The notes under the pieces were generated by a model. The model was not told the DNA's origin. It worked only from the letters and a program-made list of their open reading frames with translations, and searched no databases. DNA of 64,000 nt from Candidatus Saccharimonadota bacterium. Lineage in GTDB: Bacteria; Patescibacteriota; Saccharimonadia; Saccharimonadales; Saccharimonadaceae. Made by a program: the position numbers and the translations under genes. Location of the stretch: NCBI GenBank assembly GCA_017433855.1, contig JAFRGM010000011.1, positions 1-64,000 of the forward strand. Reading direction: 5' to 3'. Below, piece after piece: positions 16,541 to 24,775 of the stretch; position 1 is the first letter of the stretch; each line of letters begins with the position of its first letter.

Positions 16541-16550
16541 ATTTTACCAT
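16541..16550 (-). promoter_or_regulatory. Promoter of the 84-aa gene transcript
   Basis: Minus strand ATGGTAAAAT: extended -10 (TGG plus TAAAAT, hexamer 16546-16541). Confidence 0.5.
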
Positions 16551-16576
16551 AAATATTTTATTTTACCTATGGCTAA

Positions 16577-17521
16577 TTATAATCCCGCATCCTGCAAAAC
16601 TTTCCACGCTTCTTCCGTAGAATGGGTTTCCATTAGTTTTGCGCGAATTTCTGACGCTCCAGCAAAATTATTGATATAGATTTTGAAAAAATGTTTTAAC
16701 GGTTCATAAGAAAAACTCGAACGGTGTTCTTCGTATAAGTTTAGATGTAACTTTAAAAGCTCAATTAATTCGTCCTTTGTGCCAATATGTTCAGTAAAAC
16801 AGTATGGATTTTGAAAAACGCCGCGGCCAATCATAAAGCCATCAATTTCTGGATATTTTTCGTAAAGCTCTAGTGCGTGAGCACGGTTTTTGATGTCGCC
16901 ATTTATAATAAGCCGAGTCGCCGAGCTAAGCTGGTCACGAAGTCTAATAATGTCCGGGATCAATTCGTAGTGCGCAGGCACCTTGCTCATCTCTTTTTTA
17001 GTGCGTAAATGCACAGTAAGCGCAACCGGATGTTCGTTTAATAAAGTCACAAGCCAAGTTTTATACTCATCTGGCTGACTCCAACCAAGACGAGTCTTGA
17101 TGGACACCGGTAAATTTGTATGAGCTTTGGCATTGCGATAACACTCCACGGCAAGCTCCGGAGTTTTAATCATTGCTGCGCCACCGCCAGTTTTGTTAAC
17201 GTTTTTATCCGGACAACCAAAGTTCAAATCTACCCCAGCAAAACCAAGTTCTTCCAAAGCCCCGGCGCATTCCGCAAAATGTTCAGGATTTTTACCCCAT
17301 ATTTGAGCAATAATTGGCGCATCAGTGGAAGCAATTTGCAATCTTTCTAGAGCATTCCAGCGTCCTTTCTCACTAGCGTAAGACGACACATTGGTAAACT
17401 CCGTAAAAAACAAATCTGGCCGACCAGCGCGCGCGATAACTTGACGAAACAAAATATCCGTTACGCCTTCCATTGGCGCCAGAATTAAAAATGGTTTTTC
17501 TAGTTTGTCCCAAATATTCAT
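16577..17521 (-). CDS. dus: tRNA-dihydrouridine synthase
   Basis: FMN enzyme that reduces uridines in tRNA D-loops. The start LAPMEGVTDILFRQVI is the FMN-binding Dus signature, DLNFGCPDKNVNKTGGGAAM contains the catalytic Cys and substrate loop, and FMIGRGVFQNPYCF is the phosphate-binding end. 314 residues, normal. The segment TVHLRTKKEMSKVPAHYE replaces the common HGRT with HLRT. No clear Shine-Dalgarno; minus-strand TAAGAT lies five bases before the ATG, so it may be leaderless. An alternative is co-transcription with the 23-codon ORF upstream. Confidence 0.92.
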   Translation of the reverse strand: MNIWDKLEKPFLILAPMEGVTDILFRQVIARAGRPDLFFTEFTNVSSYASEKGRWNALERLQIASTDAPIIAQIWGKNPEHFAECAGALEELGFAGVDLNFGCPDKNVNKTGGGAAMIKTPELAVECYRNAKAHTNLPVSIKTRLGWSQPDEYKTWLVTLLNEHPVALTVHLRTKKEMSKVPAHYELIPDIIRLRDQLSSATRLIINGDIKNRAHALELYEKYPEIDGFMIGRGVFQNPYCFTEHIGTKDELIELLKLHLNLYEEHRSSFSYEPLKHFFKIYINNFAGASEIRAKLMETHSTEEAWKVLQDAGL

Positions 17522-17541
17522 AATTTATCTTAAAGGTAGGG

Positions 17542-17570
17542 TTGACATTCAAATTGGTGTGCGGTAGAAT
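17542..17570 (+). promoter_or_regulatory. Consensus promoter firing antisense to a small ORF
   Basis: TTGACA, 17 bases, TAGAAT. It reads into the hairpin at 17588-17613. Confidence 0.65.
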
Positions 17571-17576
17571 ATTAGT

Positions 17577-17620
17577 AGGTATGGTTAATTGCTCTTCTTT
17601 CGAGGGGCAATTTTCAGTTT
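17577..17620 (+). ncRNA. Candidate short RNA antisense to the 23-codon ORF
   Basis: Begins at the predicted start of the 17542 promoter. It contains AATTGCTCTTC, TTTC, GAGGGGCAATT (an 11-bp stem counting G-U pairs) followed by TTTTC, a plausible terminator. The G-U pairs exist only in the plus-strand RNA, which favours that direction. It would cover the last third of the minus-strand ORF. Confidence 0.4.
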
Positions 17621-17656
17621 AATTGTAACTTTTATGTTTTCAACTTCAACATCCAT
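17585..17656 (-). CDS. Possible 23-residue basic peptide with a strong Shine-Dalgarno
   Basis: The ATG is preceded by AGAAAGGAGGTCC, the strongest Shine-Dalgarno I saw in the window. The frame starts MDVEVENIKVTIKLKIAPRK and ends in KSN. It is basic, with a short alternating beta-like stretch and no membrane segment. It may be transcribed from TGTTAGACT upstream and continue into dus. It could be a leader peptide, or the coding half of a sense/antisense pair with the plus-strand RNA. Confidence 0.4.
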   Translation of the reverse strand: MDVEVENIKVTIKLKIAPRKKSN

Positions 17657-17746
17657 GGACCTCCTTTCTCCTCATCGCTCTTAATTATTAATTTTGCAAC
17701 CCTACCGTTTTTTAGTCTAACATATTATTATCTTGTGGGCAAGGTA

Positions 17747-17755
17747 TGGTATAAT
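17747..17755 (+). promoter_or_regulatory. Extended -10 promoter of the anchored hypothetical gene
   Basis: ATGGTATAAT with the hexamer at 17750-17755; a leader of about 27 bases carries GAAAGGAAAG before the ATG. Confidence 0.6.
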
Positions 17756-17788
17756 TAATTTTAAGCATAAAACTTTTGAAAGGAAAGA

Positions 17789-18760
17789 ATGGAAAAAGAG
17801 CATGAAGAAAATGTAGAACCAATATTCAAAAATAATGAAAAGAAAAAGAATAAAGGTCTAGTTACCTGCATTATTGTGCTTGCAATACTTACCATTGGTG
17901 GAGTTGCATTTGGTATTTATGGAATGATTTCACAAAATAACAAAATTACATCGCTTGAAACCGATTTAGCGAATTGTGCTGCCGCTAATGATGACACAGA
18001 AAACATCATGGTGACTTGTCCAGATGGAACTGGAATAGTGGTGACAACTACCAATATGGCGAATGAGTACAAAGAGGTTGTAGATACGCTGGAAACTTTA
18101 ACATCTAATATAGACGTGTACGCATATATTGAAGATAGCGATATATTAGCATATAAACCGGACGGCATTAATGCATTTGTGCCGATAAAACTTAGTCTCA
18201 GGAAAACATCAGTGTATGGTCTAGGTGTGAAAGAAAAAATGAGCACTTTGGAAACGAATTTGGCAAATGCTGGTTTTAGTTCGATAGGTGACATCCCGAT
18301 TAGGGGTTCAGCTGGCCCGCAAATTAACGGTTATTTAAATCCCGAAACGAACACCATTTGTGGCGCAATAAGTAGCGCTAATTACGAATACGATACTGAA
18401 CGCGACTATATAAGTATTGAATGCGCCAAAACTAGCTGGACTTGGTTGACGGAAGAGGATAAGGCAACGATTAAGGCATTTGAGACGGCTTATTATAACA
18501 CAACTAATTCGTATCCTGTCATAATGTATGATTGGGATAATGAGGTTACTAATAGTGAGTATGCACCGTATCAAAATACTTGGATTGGTATAGGTGGGGC
18601 GGCCGGCCTCTTTTATCGCACTAGCCCAGAGGCGGAGTGGCAATTCTTTAGTGCGACACAGGGTGTGTTAAATTGCAATGATTTTAATACGGAGGATTTG
18701 AAAAAAGCTTATCTCAATATATCATGTTGGGATAACGGCCCATCAACCGTACAATTATAG
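17789..18760 (+). CDS. Single-pass anchored extracellular hypothetical protein
   Basis: 323 residues. The cytoplasmic N-terminus is about 24 residues and Lys/Glu-rich. One membrane helix spans about 25-47 (LVTCIIVLAILTIGGVAFGI), followed by a short coiled coil (NNKITSLETDLANC). The rest should lie outside the cell and has several cysteines (VTCPDGTG, NTICGAIS, SIECAKTS, LNCNDFN, ISCWDNG) that could form disulfides, in line with the DsbA-like protein nearby. No catalytic motif and no family recognised. Own promoter and a strong terminator. Confidence 0.75.
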   Translation: MEKEHEENVEPIFKNNEKKKNKGLVTCIIVLAILTIGGVAFGIYGMISQNNKITSLETDLANCAAANDDTENIMVTCPDGTGIVVTTTNMANEYKEVVDTLETLTSNIDVYAYIEDSDILAYKPDGINAFVPIKLSLRKTSVYGLGVKEKMSTLETNLANAGFSSIGDIPIRGSAGPQINGYLNPETNTICGAISSANYEYDTERDYISIECAKTSWTWLTEEDKATIKAFETAYYNTTNSYPVIMYDWDNEVTNSEYAPYQNTWIGIGGAAGLFYRTSPEAEWQFFSATQGVLNCNDFNTEDLKKAYLNISCWDNGPSTVQL

Positions 18761-18773
18761 TAATTCACTCAGC

Positions 18774-18806
18774 AAAAATTGGCACCAATACCGGTGCCAA
18801 TTTTTT
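18774..18806 (+). terminator. Terminator of the anchored hypothetical gene
   Basis: AAAAATTGGCACC with GGTGCCAATTTTTT. It is followed 14 bases later by the prfB -10. Confidence 0.85.
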
Positions 18807-18816
18807 ACTCATAATA

Positions 18817-18825
18817 TGTTATAAT
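18817..18825 (+). promoter_or_regulatory. Leaderless promoter of prfB
   Basis: ATGTTATAAT with the hexamer at 18820-18825, seven bases before the chosen ATG at 18833. Confidence 0.6.
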
Positions 18826-18832
18826 GGTATTT

Positions 18833-19903
18833 ATGCAAGATTTGGAAAAGCGACTGAAGATTCTTGAAAGCGAATATCGGCAAATATACGAAAAATTGAA
18901 AATTGACGAGAAGGTGGCTGAGGCGGCAGAGCTAGAAAAGCAAGTGGCGGAGCCAGAGATTTGGCGCGACATAAAAGTTGCTACCGAGAAAAATCAGGCA
19001 TTAGCAAAATTGAATGCTGAGGTGGAGCCATGGACATTGCTTGGCGCACAGATTAATGATTTGCGGGAGCTGATGGAGCTTGGTGGGCTAGACTTAAAAG
19101 ATGAGATTAATGGGCAGATGTCGGCAATGGAAGCGGAAATGCAGAAATTGAAAAAGGCGTTACGCTTTAATGGGGTTTACGATGCAAGCGATGCCATCAT
19201 GAGAATAACTTCTGGTGCTGGTGGTACAGAGGCAATGGATTGGGCGGGGATGCTCGAGCGTATGTATCTGCGGTTTTTTGAGAAGCATGGGTTTAAGGCT
19301 ACAGAGATAGAGCGGACGCAGGGTGAAGAAGCAGGTATTAAGACGGCGGTTTACGAAGTGACCGGGCCAAATGCTTACGGAACTCTAAAAAGTGAGCATG
19401 GGGTGCACAGGCTGGTGCGACTTTCGCCGTTTAACGCTAATAATTTACGCCAGACTTCTTTTGCGCTCGTAGAGGTTTTACCGGTGATCAAGGTGGATAC
19501 TGATATAGTAATAGACGAAAAAGACCTTAGGGTTGACGTATATCACTCTGGCGGGCACGGTGGGCAAAGTGTTAACACTACCAATTCGGCGGTGCGAATT
19601 ACACATTTACCAACAAACACAGTAGTGGCGATTCAAAATGAGCGTTCGCAACTGCAAAATAAGGAGAAGGCGATGGAGATTTTGCGGGGCAAGTTGGCGC
19701 AAATGCAGATGGAGCAACATGCCGAAAAATTGTCTGATTTGAGGGCTGGCGAGTCGGCGGGTTGGGGGCAGCAGATTAGAAATTATGTAATGCAGCCGTA
19801 CAGATTAGTGAAAGACACCCGAACTGGCTTTGAAACAACAGACACGGAGGCTGTTTTGGACGGCGAAATCGACGAATTCATTGACAAATTTCTTGAAATG
19901 TGA
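18833..19903 (+). CDS. prfB: Peptide chain release factor 2
   Basis: Class I release factor for UAA and UGA. The recognition tripeptide SPF is in VRLSPFNANNLRQTSF, and the catalytic GGQ is in HSGGHGGQSVNTTNSAVRI. 356 residues with a coiled-coil N-terminus. Unlike many prfB genes it has no programmed +1 frameshift: the frame is open from the ATG. An overlapping ATG at 18824 sits inside the -10 and is unlikely to be used. The gene itself ends in TGA, which supports UGA as a stop in this genome. Confidence 0.95.
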   Translation: MQDLEKRLKILESEYRQIYEKLKIDEKVAEAAELEKQVAEPEIWRDIKVATEKNQALAKLNAEVEPWTLLGAQINDLRELMELGGLDLKDEINGQMSAMEAEMQKLKKALRFNGVYDASDAIMRITSGAGGTEAMDWAGMLERMYLRFFEKHGFKATEIERTQGEEAGIKTAVYEVTGPNAYGTLKSEHGVHRLVRLSPFNANNLRQTSFALVEVLPVIKVDTDIVIDEKDLRVDVYHSGGHGGQSVNTTNSAVRITHLPTNTVVAIQNERSQLQNKEKAMEILRGKLAQMQMEQHAEKLSDLRAGESAGWGQQIRNYVMQPYRLVKDTRTGFETTDTEAVLDGEIDEFIDKFLEM

Positions 19904-19909
19904 TATAAT
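19881..19909 (+). promoter_or_regulatory. Promoter of the HAD hydrolase gene, inside the end of prfB
   Basis: TTGACA, 17 bases, TATAAT. The prfB stop TGA is the extended -10 TGA. The leader holds a TTTTCA/TGAAAA hairpin followed by TTTT, which could attenuate. Confidence 0.7.
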
Positions 19910-19958
19910 GGAAGTATATGTTTTCATAGTTTTTTGAAAATTTTAGGGGGGTTAAAAA

Positions 19959-20768
19959 ATGAAAACGTTGTTCTTTGCAGACTTTGATTACACCATGTGG
20001 ATGCATGGTGACCCAGGGCAAACCGAACGCAACAAACGAGCGATTCAGGAGTATCGGAAGCGGGGCGGAAAGTTCGCGCTTGCGACCGGCCGTAGTCTGA
20101 TGTCGCTCATGGAGGATTTTCCGGACTACCGGGAATATCTTGATTTCCTGATGGCTTATGACGGCGCGCTGACGTATGTTGTGACGCCAAGGGGGGAGGA
20201 AGAAATTTTCCGTATTAACATTCCACCGAGGGAGGTTACGGAGATTACTTCAATTGTCAGAGGAACGGAGGGGGATTACCGTCGCGATATGGTTTATCTC
20301 TGTGGTATGGGTGAGTACCGGAAGATACCTTCTAGGAGGTGGGGGCGCATGCCTGGGCAGCTCGGAATCAACAAGATTCGCATTTGGTGTGAAGACGTTG
20401 AAGATTGCCGTCAATTGACAGAGGCGCTGAGCGAGCGGGATTATAACGGTTATTCCTATTATGACATCCCGCCTGAAAGCAATTTTGACATCGGAAGGTT
20501 GCACTGGGTTAGCGATCAAGCTAGAAGTGCAATCGAAGTGTTGCCGCGTGATGTTAACAAGGGTGAAATCATCAGGGCGCTTCAGGGGCGATTCTTCCGA
20601 GACTACAGAATCGTGACGGCTGGAGATGATGTTAACGACATCAGCATGATTAAGCTGTTCGATGGTTATGTGGTTGGTCAGAAAGGCAAAACCAAGTTGG
20701 CGGAGAGTCTCCCGGAAGCTAAAACCGCGGCGACGCTCGCGGAAGTTCTTGACGAAATCAAAGTCTAA
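19959..20768 (+). CDS. HAD-superfamily (Cof/IIB type) phosphatase
   Basis: Mg-dependent hydrolase of sugar phosphates or similar small phosphates; substrate unknown. Motif I FFADFDYTMW, motif II LATGRSLMS, motif III Lys in DVNKGEIIRAL, motif IV TAGDDVNDISMIKLFDG. A type C2 cap of about 100 residues lies between motifs II and III. 269 residues. Codon use is clearly richer in C/G at third positions than in its neighbours (CGG, CTG, GCG, GAC), which suggests transfer. The ribosome site is unusual: a run of six G, seven bases before the ATG. Confidence 0.88.
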   Translation: MKTLFFADFDYTMWMHGDPGQTERNKRAIQEYRKRGGKFALATGRSLMSLMEDFPDYREYLDFLMAYDGALTYVVTPRGEEEIFRINIPPREVTEITSIVRGTEGDYRRDMVYLCGMGEYRKIPSRRWGRMPGQLGINKIRIWCEDVEDCRQLTEALSERDYNGYSYYDIPPESNFDIGRLHWVSDQARSAIEVLPRDVNKGEIIRALQGRFFRDYRIVTAGDDVNDISMIKLFDGYVVGQKGKTKLAESLPEAKTAATLAEVLDEIKV

Positions 20769-20770
20769 AT

Positions 20771-20798
20771 AAAATGCCTCGCGAAAGCGGGGCATTTT
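20771..20798 (+). terminator. Terminator of the HAD gene
   Basis: AAAATGCCTCGC, GAAA, GCGGGGCATTTT with one G-U pair. Confidence 0.85.
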
Positions 20799-20810
20799 CT
20801 TGCGAAATAC

Positions 20811-20839
20811 TTGAAATAAATACAAAAGTGTGATATAAT
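20811..20839 (+). promoter_or_regulatory. Promoter of the ribosomal protein operon
   Basis: TTGAAA, 17 bases, TATAAT preceded by TGA (20831-20833). Confidence 0.75.
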
Positions 20840-20845
20840 GGAAGT

Positions 20846-20954
20846 AATAACTAGCTATGGGGTTAGGTCCTTGGGGTCTTAGACACTCAACCAGGGAAAC
20901 CGGCTCGAAAATCTAGTTTTAAGAGTGTTATAAAATTTAAAGGAAAGGATAAGA
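20846..20954 (+). promoter_or_regulatory. Structured leader of the rplC operon
   Basis: About 110 untranslated bases precede rplC. AACTAG (20850 region) can pair with CTAGTT before the Shine-Dalgarno, enclosing GGTT/AACC and GTC/GAC helices. This is a likely ribosomal-protein autoregulatory leader. I cannot match it to a named class. AAAGGAAAGG serves as ribosome site. Confidence 0.5.
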
Positions 20955-21575
20955 ATGCAAGTCATTCTCGGCACCAAAATTGGTATGACCCAGATCATCG
21001 GTGAAGATGTCAATGTTACTCCAGTAAAAATCCTTCAAGCCGGCCCCTGCACAGTGACTCAGATAAAGACCACCGACACTGATGGTTATAATGCTGTGCA
21101 AGTAGGTTTTGGTCAGGGTAAGAATCTGAGCAAGTCGGTATCTGGCCATGTGAAAAAGGCTGGAGAAAATATAAATCCTAAAGTTCTGAAGGAATTTCGT
21201 GTAGACGAGCTGCCTGAAGGTTTGAAACTGGGAGATACTCTCACGGTCGAAAGTTTCAAGATTGGCGATAAGGTCGCTGTAACTGGTACGAGCAAAGGTA
21301 AAGGTTTTGCTGGTACGGTAAAGCGTTGGAATTTCCAAGAATCGCGCAATACGCACGGCTTTAAGGGTGATATTCGTAAGGTTGGTTCAATCGGTTCGAT
21401 GTATCCTCAGAAGGTCTTTAAGGGTAAAAGAATGCCAGGGCGTATGGGTCACGACACTGTAACTGTTAAGAATTTGGTGGTTGCATATATTGATGCGGCT
21501 AACAACTTGATTGGTTTGAAAGGTGCAGTGCCTGGGCCAAAGAAAGGCATTGTAACAGTGGAGGGAAAGGAGTAA
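20955..21575 (+). CDS. rplC: 50S ribosomal protein L3
   Basis: Binds 23S rRNA early in 50S assembly; its central loop reaches the peptidyl transferase centre. MQVILGTKIGMTQIIGEDVN is the family start, and GKGFAGTVKRWNF with THGFKGDIRKVGSIG and KRMPGRMGHDTVTVKNL form the conserved core. 206 residues. First gene of the cluster: rpsJ (S10), which usually precedes it, is not here. Confidence 0.97.
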   Translation: MQVILGTKIGMTQIIGEDVNVTPVKILQAGPCTVTQIKTTDTDGYNAVQVGFGQGKNLSKSVSGHVKKAGENINPKVLKEFRVDELPEGLKLGDTLTVESFKIGDKVAVTGTSKGKGFAGTVKRWNFQESRNTHGFKGDIRKVGSIGSMYPQKVFKGKRMPGRMGHDTVTVKNLVVAYIDAANNLIGLKGAVPGPKKGIVTVEGKE

Positions 21576-21576
21576 T

Positions 21577-22173
21577 ATGGCAACTTTAGATAAAGACGTA
21601 TTCGGTCTCTCCGTAGAAAATCATGAGTTAGTAAAATTGGCTTATGATGCATATCTTGCCAATTCACGTTCATCGCACGCTAAAACTTTGAAGCGTGGCG
21701 AAGTACGCGGTGGTGGTAAGAAGCCATGGAAGCAGAAAGGCACCGGTAGAGCACGTTTTGGTTCTACGCGTAACCCAATTTGGCGCCATGGTGGTGTGGC
21801 ATTTGGTCGCACTGGCGAAGAAAACTTCACCAAGAAAATTGCACGTTCATCCAAGCAACTTGCTGTAAGGCAGGCGCTTAGCATGAAAAATGCAGATAAG
21901 GCAGTTATTGTACTTCCTGCGGATACCAAAGTAACTGGTAAAACCAAGGACGCAGAAAAGATTTTGAAGGATTTGAAGCTTGATGGCAAGTATGTGCTTG
22001 CTGTAGTGGCGGAAAAAACTCCAGAAGTACTACGTTCTACGAATAATTTGGCAGATGTAAAATTAGTACGCGCTACCTACCTTAATGTTTTTGACATTAT
22101 GAATGCAGATGCAATCGTGTTCTCTGAAGCAGGTCTAAAGGCTGCAACGGAATGGTTGAAAGGAGATAAGTAA
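21577..22173 (+). CDS. rplD: 50S ribosomal protein L4
   Basis: Lines the peptide exit tunnel and in many bacteria represses its own operon. Core motif RGEVRGGGKKPWKQKGTGRA with RFGSTRNPIWRHGGVAFG. 198 residues, normal. GGAAAGGAGTAAT precedes the ATG. Its last base pair overlaps the rplW start (TAATG). Confidence 0.97.
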   Translation: MATLDKDVFGLSVENHELVKLAYDAYLANSRSSHAKTLKRGEVRGGGKKPWKQKGTGRARFGSTRNPIWRHGGVAFGRTGEENFTKKIARSSKQLAVRQALSMKNADKAVIVLPADTKVTGKTKDAEKILKDLKLDGKYVLAVVAEKTPEVLRSTNNLADVKLVRATYLNVFDIMNADAIVFSEAGLKAATEWLKGDK

Positions 22174-22574
22174 TGGCAGAAGCAGTAAAATTGCACATCA
22201 TTGAACCACGTGCAACCGAAAAAACTTACATGGAGCAAACTAAGCGTACTTATGTTTTTCCAGTAAAGCTTTCGACTTCTAAGCAAGAAGTGGCGAAGAT
22301 GGTGGAGAAAGAGTTTAATGTCAAAGTAACCGACGTGAGAACTTTGATTCGCAATGGTAAGAAAACCAAATATTCAAAAGGTAAGCATGCTTACCCTGGT
22401 ATTACGACTCGTGCAGATAAGAAGTTTGCATACGTAACGCTCGCAGAGGGCAATTCAATCAAAGTATTTGAAGAGCCAGAAAAAGAAGATAAGAAAACCA
22501 GCGCAAAGGATGCTAAGAAGGCCGATAAAAAGACCGACAAGGCAGACAAGAATGCAGGTAAGGAGAATAAATAA
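22173..22574 (+). CDS. rplW: 50S ribosomal protein L23
   Basis: Tunnel-exit protein that docks trigger factor and SRP. Conserved parts are IIEPRATEKTYMEQTKRTYV, VAKMVEKEFNVKVTDVRTLI and KKAYVTL-like KKFAYVTLAEGNSIKVFE. 133 residues against about 95-100 usually; the extra length is a Lys/Asp/Ala tail from residue 106. Coupled by one-base overlaps to both neighbours. Confidence 0.95.
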   Translation: MAEAVKLHIIEPRATEKTYMEQTKRTYVFPVKLSTSKQEVAKMVEKEFNVKVTDVRTLIRNGKKTKYSKGKHAYPGITTRADKKFAYVTLAEGNSIKVFEEPEKEDKKTSAKDAKKADKKTDKADKNAGKENK

Positions 22575-23410
22575 TGAGTATTAAAGCTTACCGCCCGATT
22601 ACTCCGGCGCAGAGGCAAAAGACGACTGAGGACTACGATCAAATTACGTCGAAGAAGCCAATGAAGTCGCTTCTCAAGGCCAAAAAGCAACAGGCGGGTA
22701 AAAACAACCAAGGTCGCATTACGGTGCGTCATCGTGGTGGTGGCGTCAAACGCCATTATCGCATCATGACCTACAATTTGCCAAAGAACTTAACTTTGAC
22801 GGTTGAAGAGATTGAATATGACCCAAATCGTAGTGCGCGTATTGCACGCGTAAAAGACCAAAACGGTGTATATTATTATGTTTTGGCTGATACCAAGATG
22901 ACTAAGGGCACTACCTTTAAGACTGGCGACGAGATTGAAGTGGAAGATTCTAACCGCTTGAAACTTGAGAACATTCCAGTAGGTACTTTTGTGTATGCCA
23001 TTGAACTCACTCCGGGTAGGGGTGCACAGATGGTGCGTGCGGCTGGTGCTTCTGCACAGCTCATGGCCAAGGAAGATGGCTATGCAACCCTTAAGATGCC
23101 ATCAGGTGAAGTACGTAAAGTTTTGGCTACTTGTGAGGCTTCGATTGGTACGGTTTCTAATTTGCAGCATCAGAACGTCAAGATTGGCGCTGCAGGACGT
23201 CGTCGTCGCAAGGGGATTCGCCCGACAGTTCGTGGTGTCGTGATGAACGCTACGGATCACCCACACGGTGGTGGTGACGGTGGTCGTCACGGTTCTGGTA
23301 AAGCTCCACGCACTCCATGGGGTCAGCTCACGCTTGGCTACAGAACTCGTCACAACAAGAAAACTAATAAGATGATCGTGCGCAGTCGCCACGAAGGAAA
23401 GAGGAAATAA
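22574..23410 (+). CDS. rplB: 50S ribosomal protein L2
   Basis: Needed for subunit association and peptidyl transfer. [20 protein letters not shown] is the start, [18 protein letters not shown] and [20 protein letters not shown] the signature regions. 278 residues, full length. Its last base overlaps rpsS. Confidence 0.98.
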   Translation: MSIKAYRPITPAQRQKTTEDYDQITSKKPMKSLLKAKKQQAGKNNQGRITVRHRGGGVKRHYRIMTYNLPKNLTLTVEEIEYDPNRSARIARVKDQNGVYYYVLADTKMTKGTTFKTGDEIEVEDSNRLKLENIPVGTFVYAIELTPGRGAQMVRAAGASAQLMAKEDGYATLKMPSGEVRKVLATCEASIGTVSNLQHQNVKIGAAGRRRRKGIRPTVRGVVMNATDHPHGGGDGGRHGSGKAPRTPWGQLTLGYRTRHNKKTNKMIVRSRHEGKRK

Positions 23411-23703
23411 TGTCTCGGAGTCTGAAAAAAGGTCCATTTGTGGACTACAAACTCGCGAAGAAGGTTGCCGCTCTCTCCGCAGAAGACCGCACCGTAATCA
23501 AGACTTGGGCACGCCAGTCTACGATTTCACCAGAGATGGTGGGTCGTACGATTGCAGTACATAACGGTAGAATGCATGTCCCAGTGTTCATTTCGGAAAA
23601 TATGGTCGGTCATAAACTCGGCGAGTTCGCACCTACTCGTAAATTTAAGCGTCACGGTGGCAAGAAAGCCGCTGAGGCCGCAGCAGCAAAGGGAGGTAAC
23701 TAA
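23410..23703 (+). CDS. rpsS: 30S ribosomal protein S19
   Basis: 30S head protein near the B1a bridge. [39 protein letters not shown] and [20 protein letters not shown] are the conserved blocks. 97 residues with a short Ala-rich end. Confidence 0.97.
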   Translation: MSRSLKKGPFVDYKLAKKVAALSAEDRTVIKTWARQSTISPEMVGRTIAVHNGRMHVPVFISENMVGHKLGEFAPTRKFKRHGGKKAAEAAAAKGGN

Positions 23704-23705
23704 TC

Positions 23706-24146
23706 ATGGCTACTTTATTTGCACATGCTTATGAAAAAGGTATTGATTCACAGCCACGAAAGACTAATATCGTAGCTGCGCTCGTAAGAGATCGCTATGT
23801 GTCTGATGCGGTGGTTATTTTGGAAAATACCCCACGTCGCGCCGCAAGAGCAGTGCGCAAGGCAATTGAATCTGCCAATGCTAATTTGATTAACAATTCG
23901 GGTGTATCAATTGACCCGAAAACCATCCGGATTTCTAGAATTTTCGTAACGAGCGGTACTCGTATGCGTAGATATGTTCCTGCGTCACGCGGTCGCGCTT
24001 TGCCTTACGAAAAAATCAGTAGCAACATTTTCGTCGAGGTCGCAGGCGAAGAAAAAGTAAAGAAAACTGCTGAAAAGTCAGAGGCTAAGACCGCTAAGAC
24101 GGTAAAGGCTGACGATAAGAAAGCAGCAGCAAAGGAGAATAAGTAA
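23706..24146 (+). CDS. rplV: 50S ribosomal protein L22
   Basis: Tunnel-wall protein. Core: RKTNIVAALVRDRYVSDAVV, PRRAARAVRKAIESANAN and TSGTRMRRYVPASRGRALPY. The hairpin loop tip matches the family in size. 146 residues, extended by a tail of about 35 residues of Lys, Ala, Glu and Thr. Confidence 0.95.
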   Translation: MATLFAHAYEKGIDSQPRKTNIVAALVRDRYVSDAVVILENTPRRAARAVRKAIESANANLINNSGVSIDPKTIRISRIFVTSGTRMRRYVPASRGRALPYEKISSNIFVEVAGEEKVKKTAEKSEAKTAKTVKADDKKAAAKENK

Positions 24147-24147
24147 T

Positions 24148-24774
24148 ATGGGTCAGAAGGTTAATCCCATCTCTTACCGTCTCCAAATCAGCAAAGATTG
24201 GTCGAGCAAGTGGTTTACTCGCAAAGCCGATTTTCGTCGCTGGTTGGTGGAAGACGACAAAATTCGCCATTTGATTGAAGACAGATTCAAATCTCGTCCA
24301 ACGATTGCGCGAATTACGATTGAACGCTCCGCTAATCTCACCACGATTACGATTTACACTGCGAAAGCTGGTGCAGTAATCGGTAAGCAAGGGGCGGGCA
24401 TCAATGAGCTTAAAAAAGAGCTTGAAAAAATCGTTGATGGTCCAATTCGCATCAACGTGGAAGAAGTTAAAAAACCTGAGCTTAACGCTAAACTGGTGGC
24501 AGAGAATATTGGTTTCCAACTTGGTAAGCGTATGAATTTCCGCCGCGCAGTGAAAATGGCTTTGCAATCTACTATGAATGCTGGAGCTAAGGGTGTACGT
24601 ATTGAGGTGTCTGGCCGTTTGAACGGTGCAGAGATGAGCCGCCGTGAAAAATTCATTGAGGGTTCAGTGCCACTACACACTCTTCGTGCAGACATTGATT
24701 TTCATTGTCATCACGCTCCAACGATTGCAGGTATTGTAGGTGTAAAGGTTTGGATTTACAAGGGGGAGAAATAA
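24148..24774 (+). CDS. rpsC: 30S ribosomal protein S3
   Basis: mRNA-entry protein with a KH domain. GQKVNPISYRLQISKDWSSK, the KH GKQGAGINELKKELEKI, and the C-terminal EVSGRLNGAEMSRREKFIEG are clear. 208 residues, normal. Confidence 0.97.
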   Translation: MGQKVNPISYRLQISKDWSSKWFTRKADFRRWLVEDDKIRHLIEDRFKSRPTIARITIERSANLTTITIYTAKAGAVIGKQGAGINELKKELEKIVDGPIRINVEEVKKPELNAKLVAENIGFQLGKRMNFRRAVKMALQSTMNAGAKGVRIEVSGRLNGAEMSRREKFIEGSVPLHTLRADIDFHCHHAPTIAGIVGVKVWIYKGEK

Positions 24775-24775
24775 T

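Larger units (their letters stand above)
17535..17706. repeat. 10-bp inverted repeats flanking a 172-bp unit
   Basis: GGTAGGGTTG at 17535-17544 and CAACCCTACC at 17697-17706 are exact inverted copies. They bracket a 23-codon ORF on the minus strand and a promoter plus hairpin on the plus strand. The layout resembles a miniature mobile element, but no target-site duplication is obvious. Confidence 0.5.

Noticed and set aside
18833-18920. Programmed frameshift in prfB
   Set aside because: The frame is open from the ATG and no in-frame TGA or slippery CTT-TGA site is present.
19959-20768. HAD gene as a sucrose- or trehalose-phosphate phosphatase
   Set aside because: Motifs support only the Cof/IIB class; nothing fixes the substrate.
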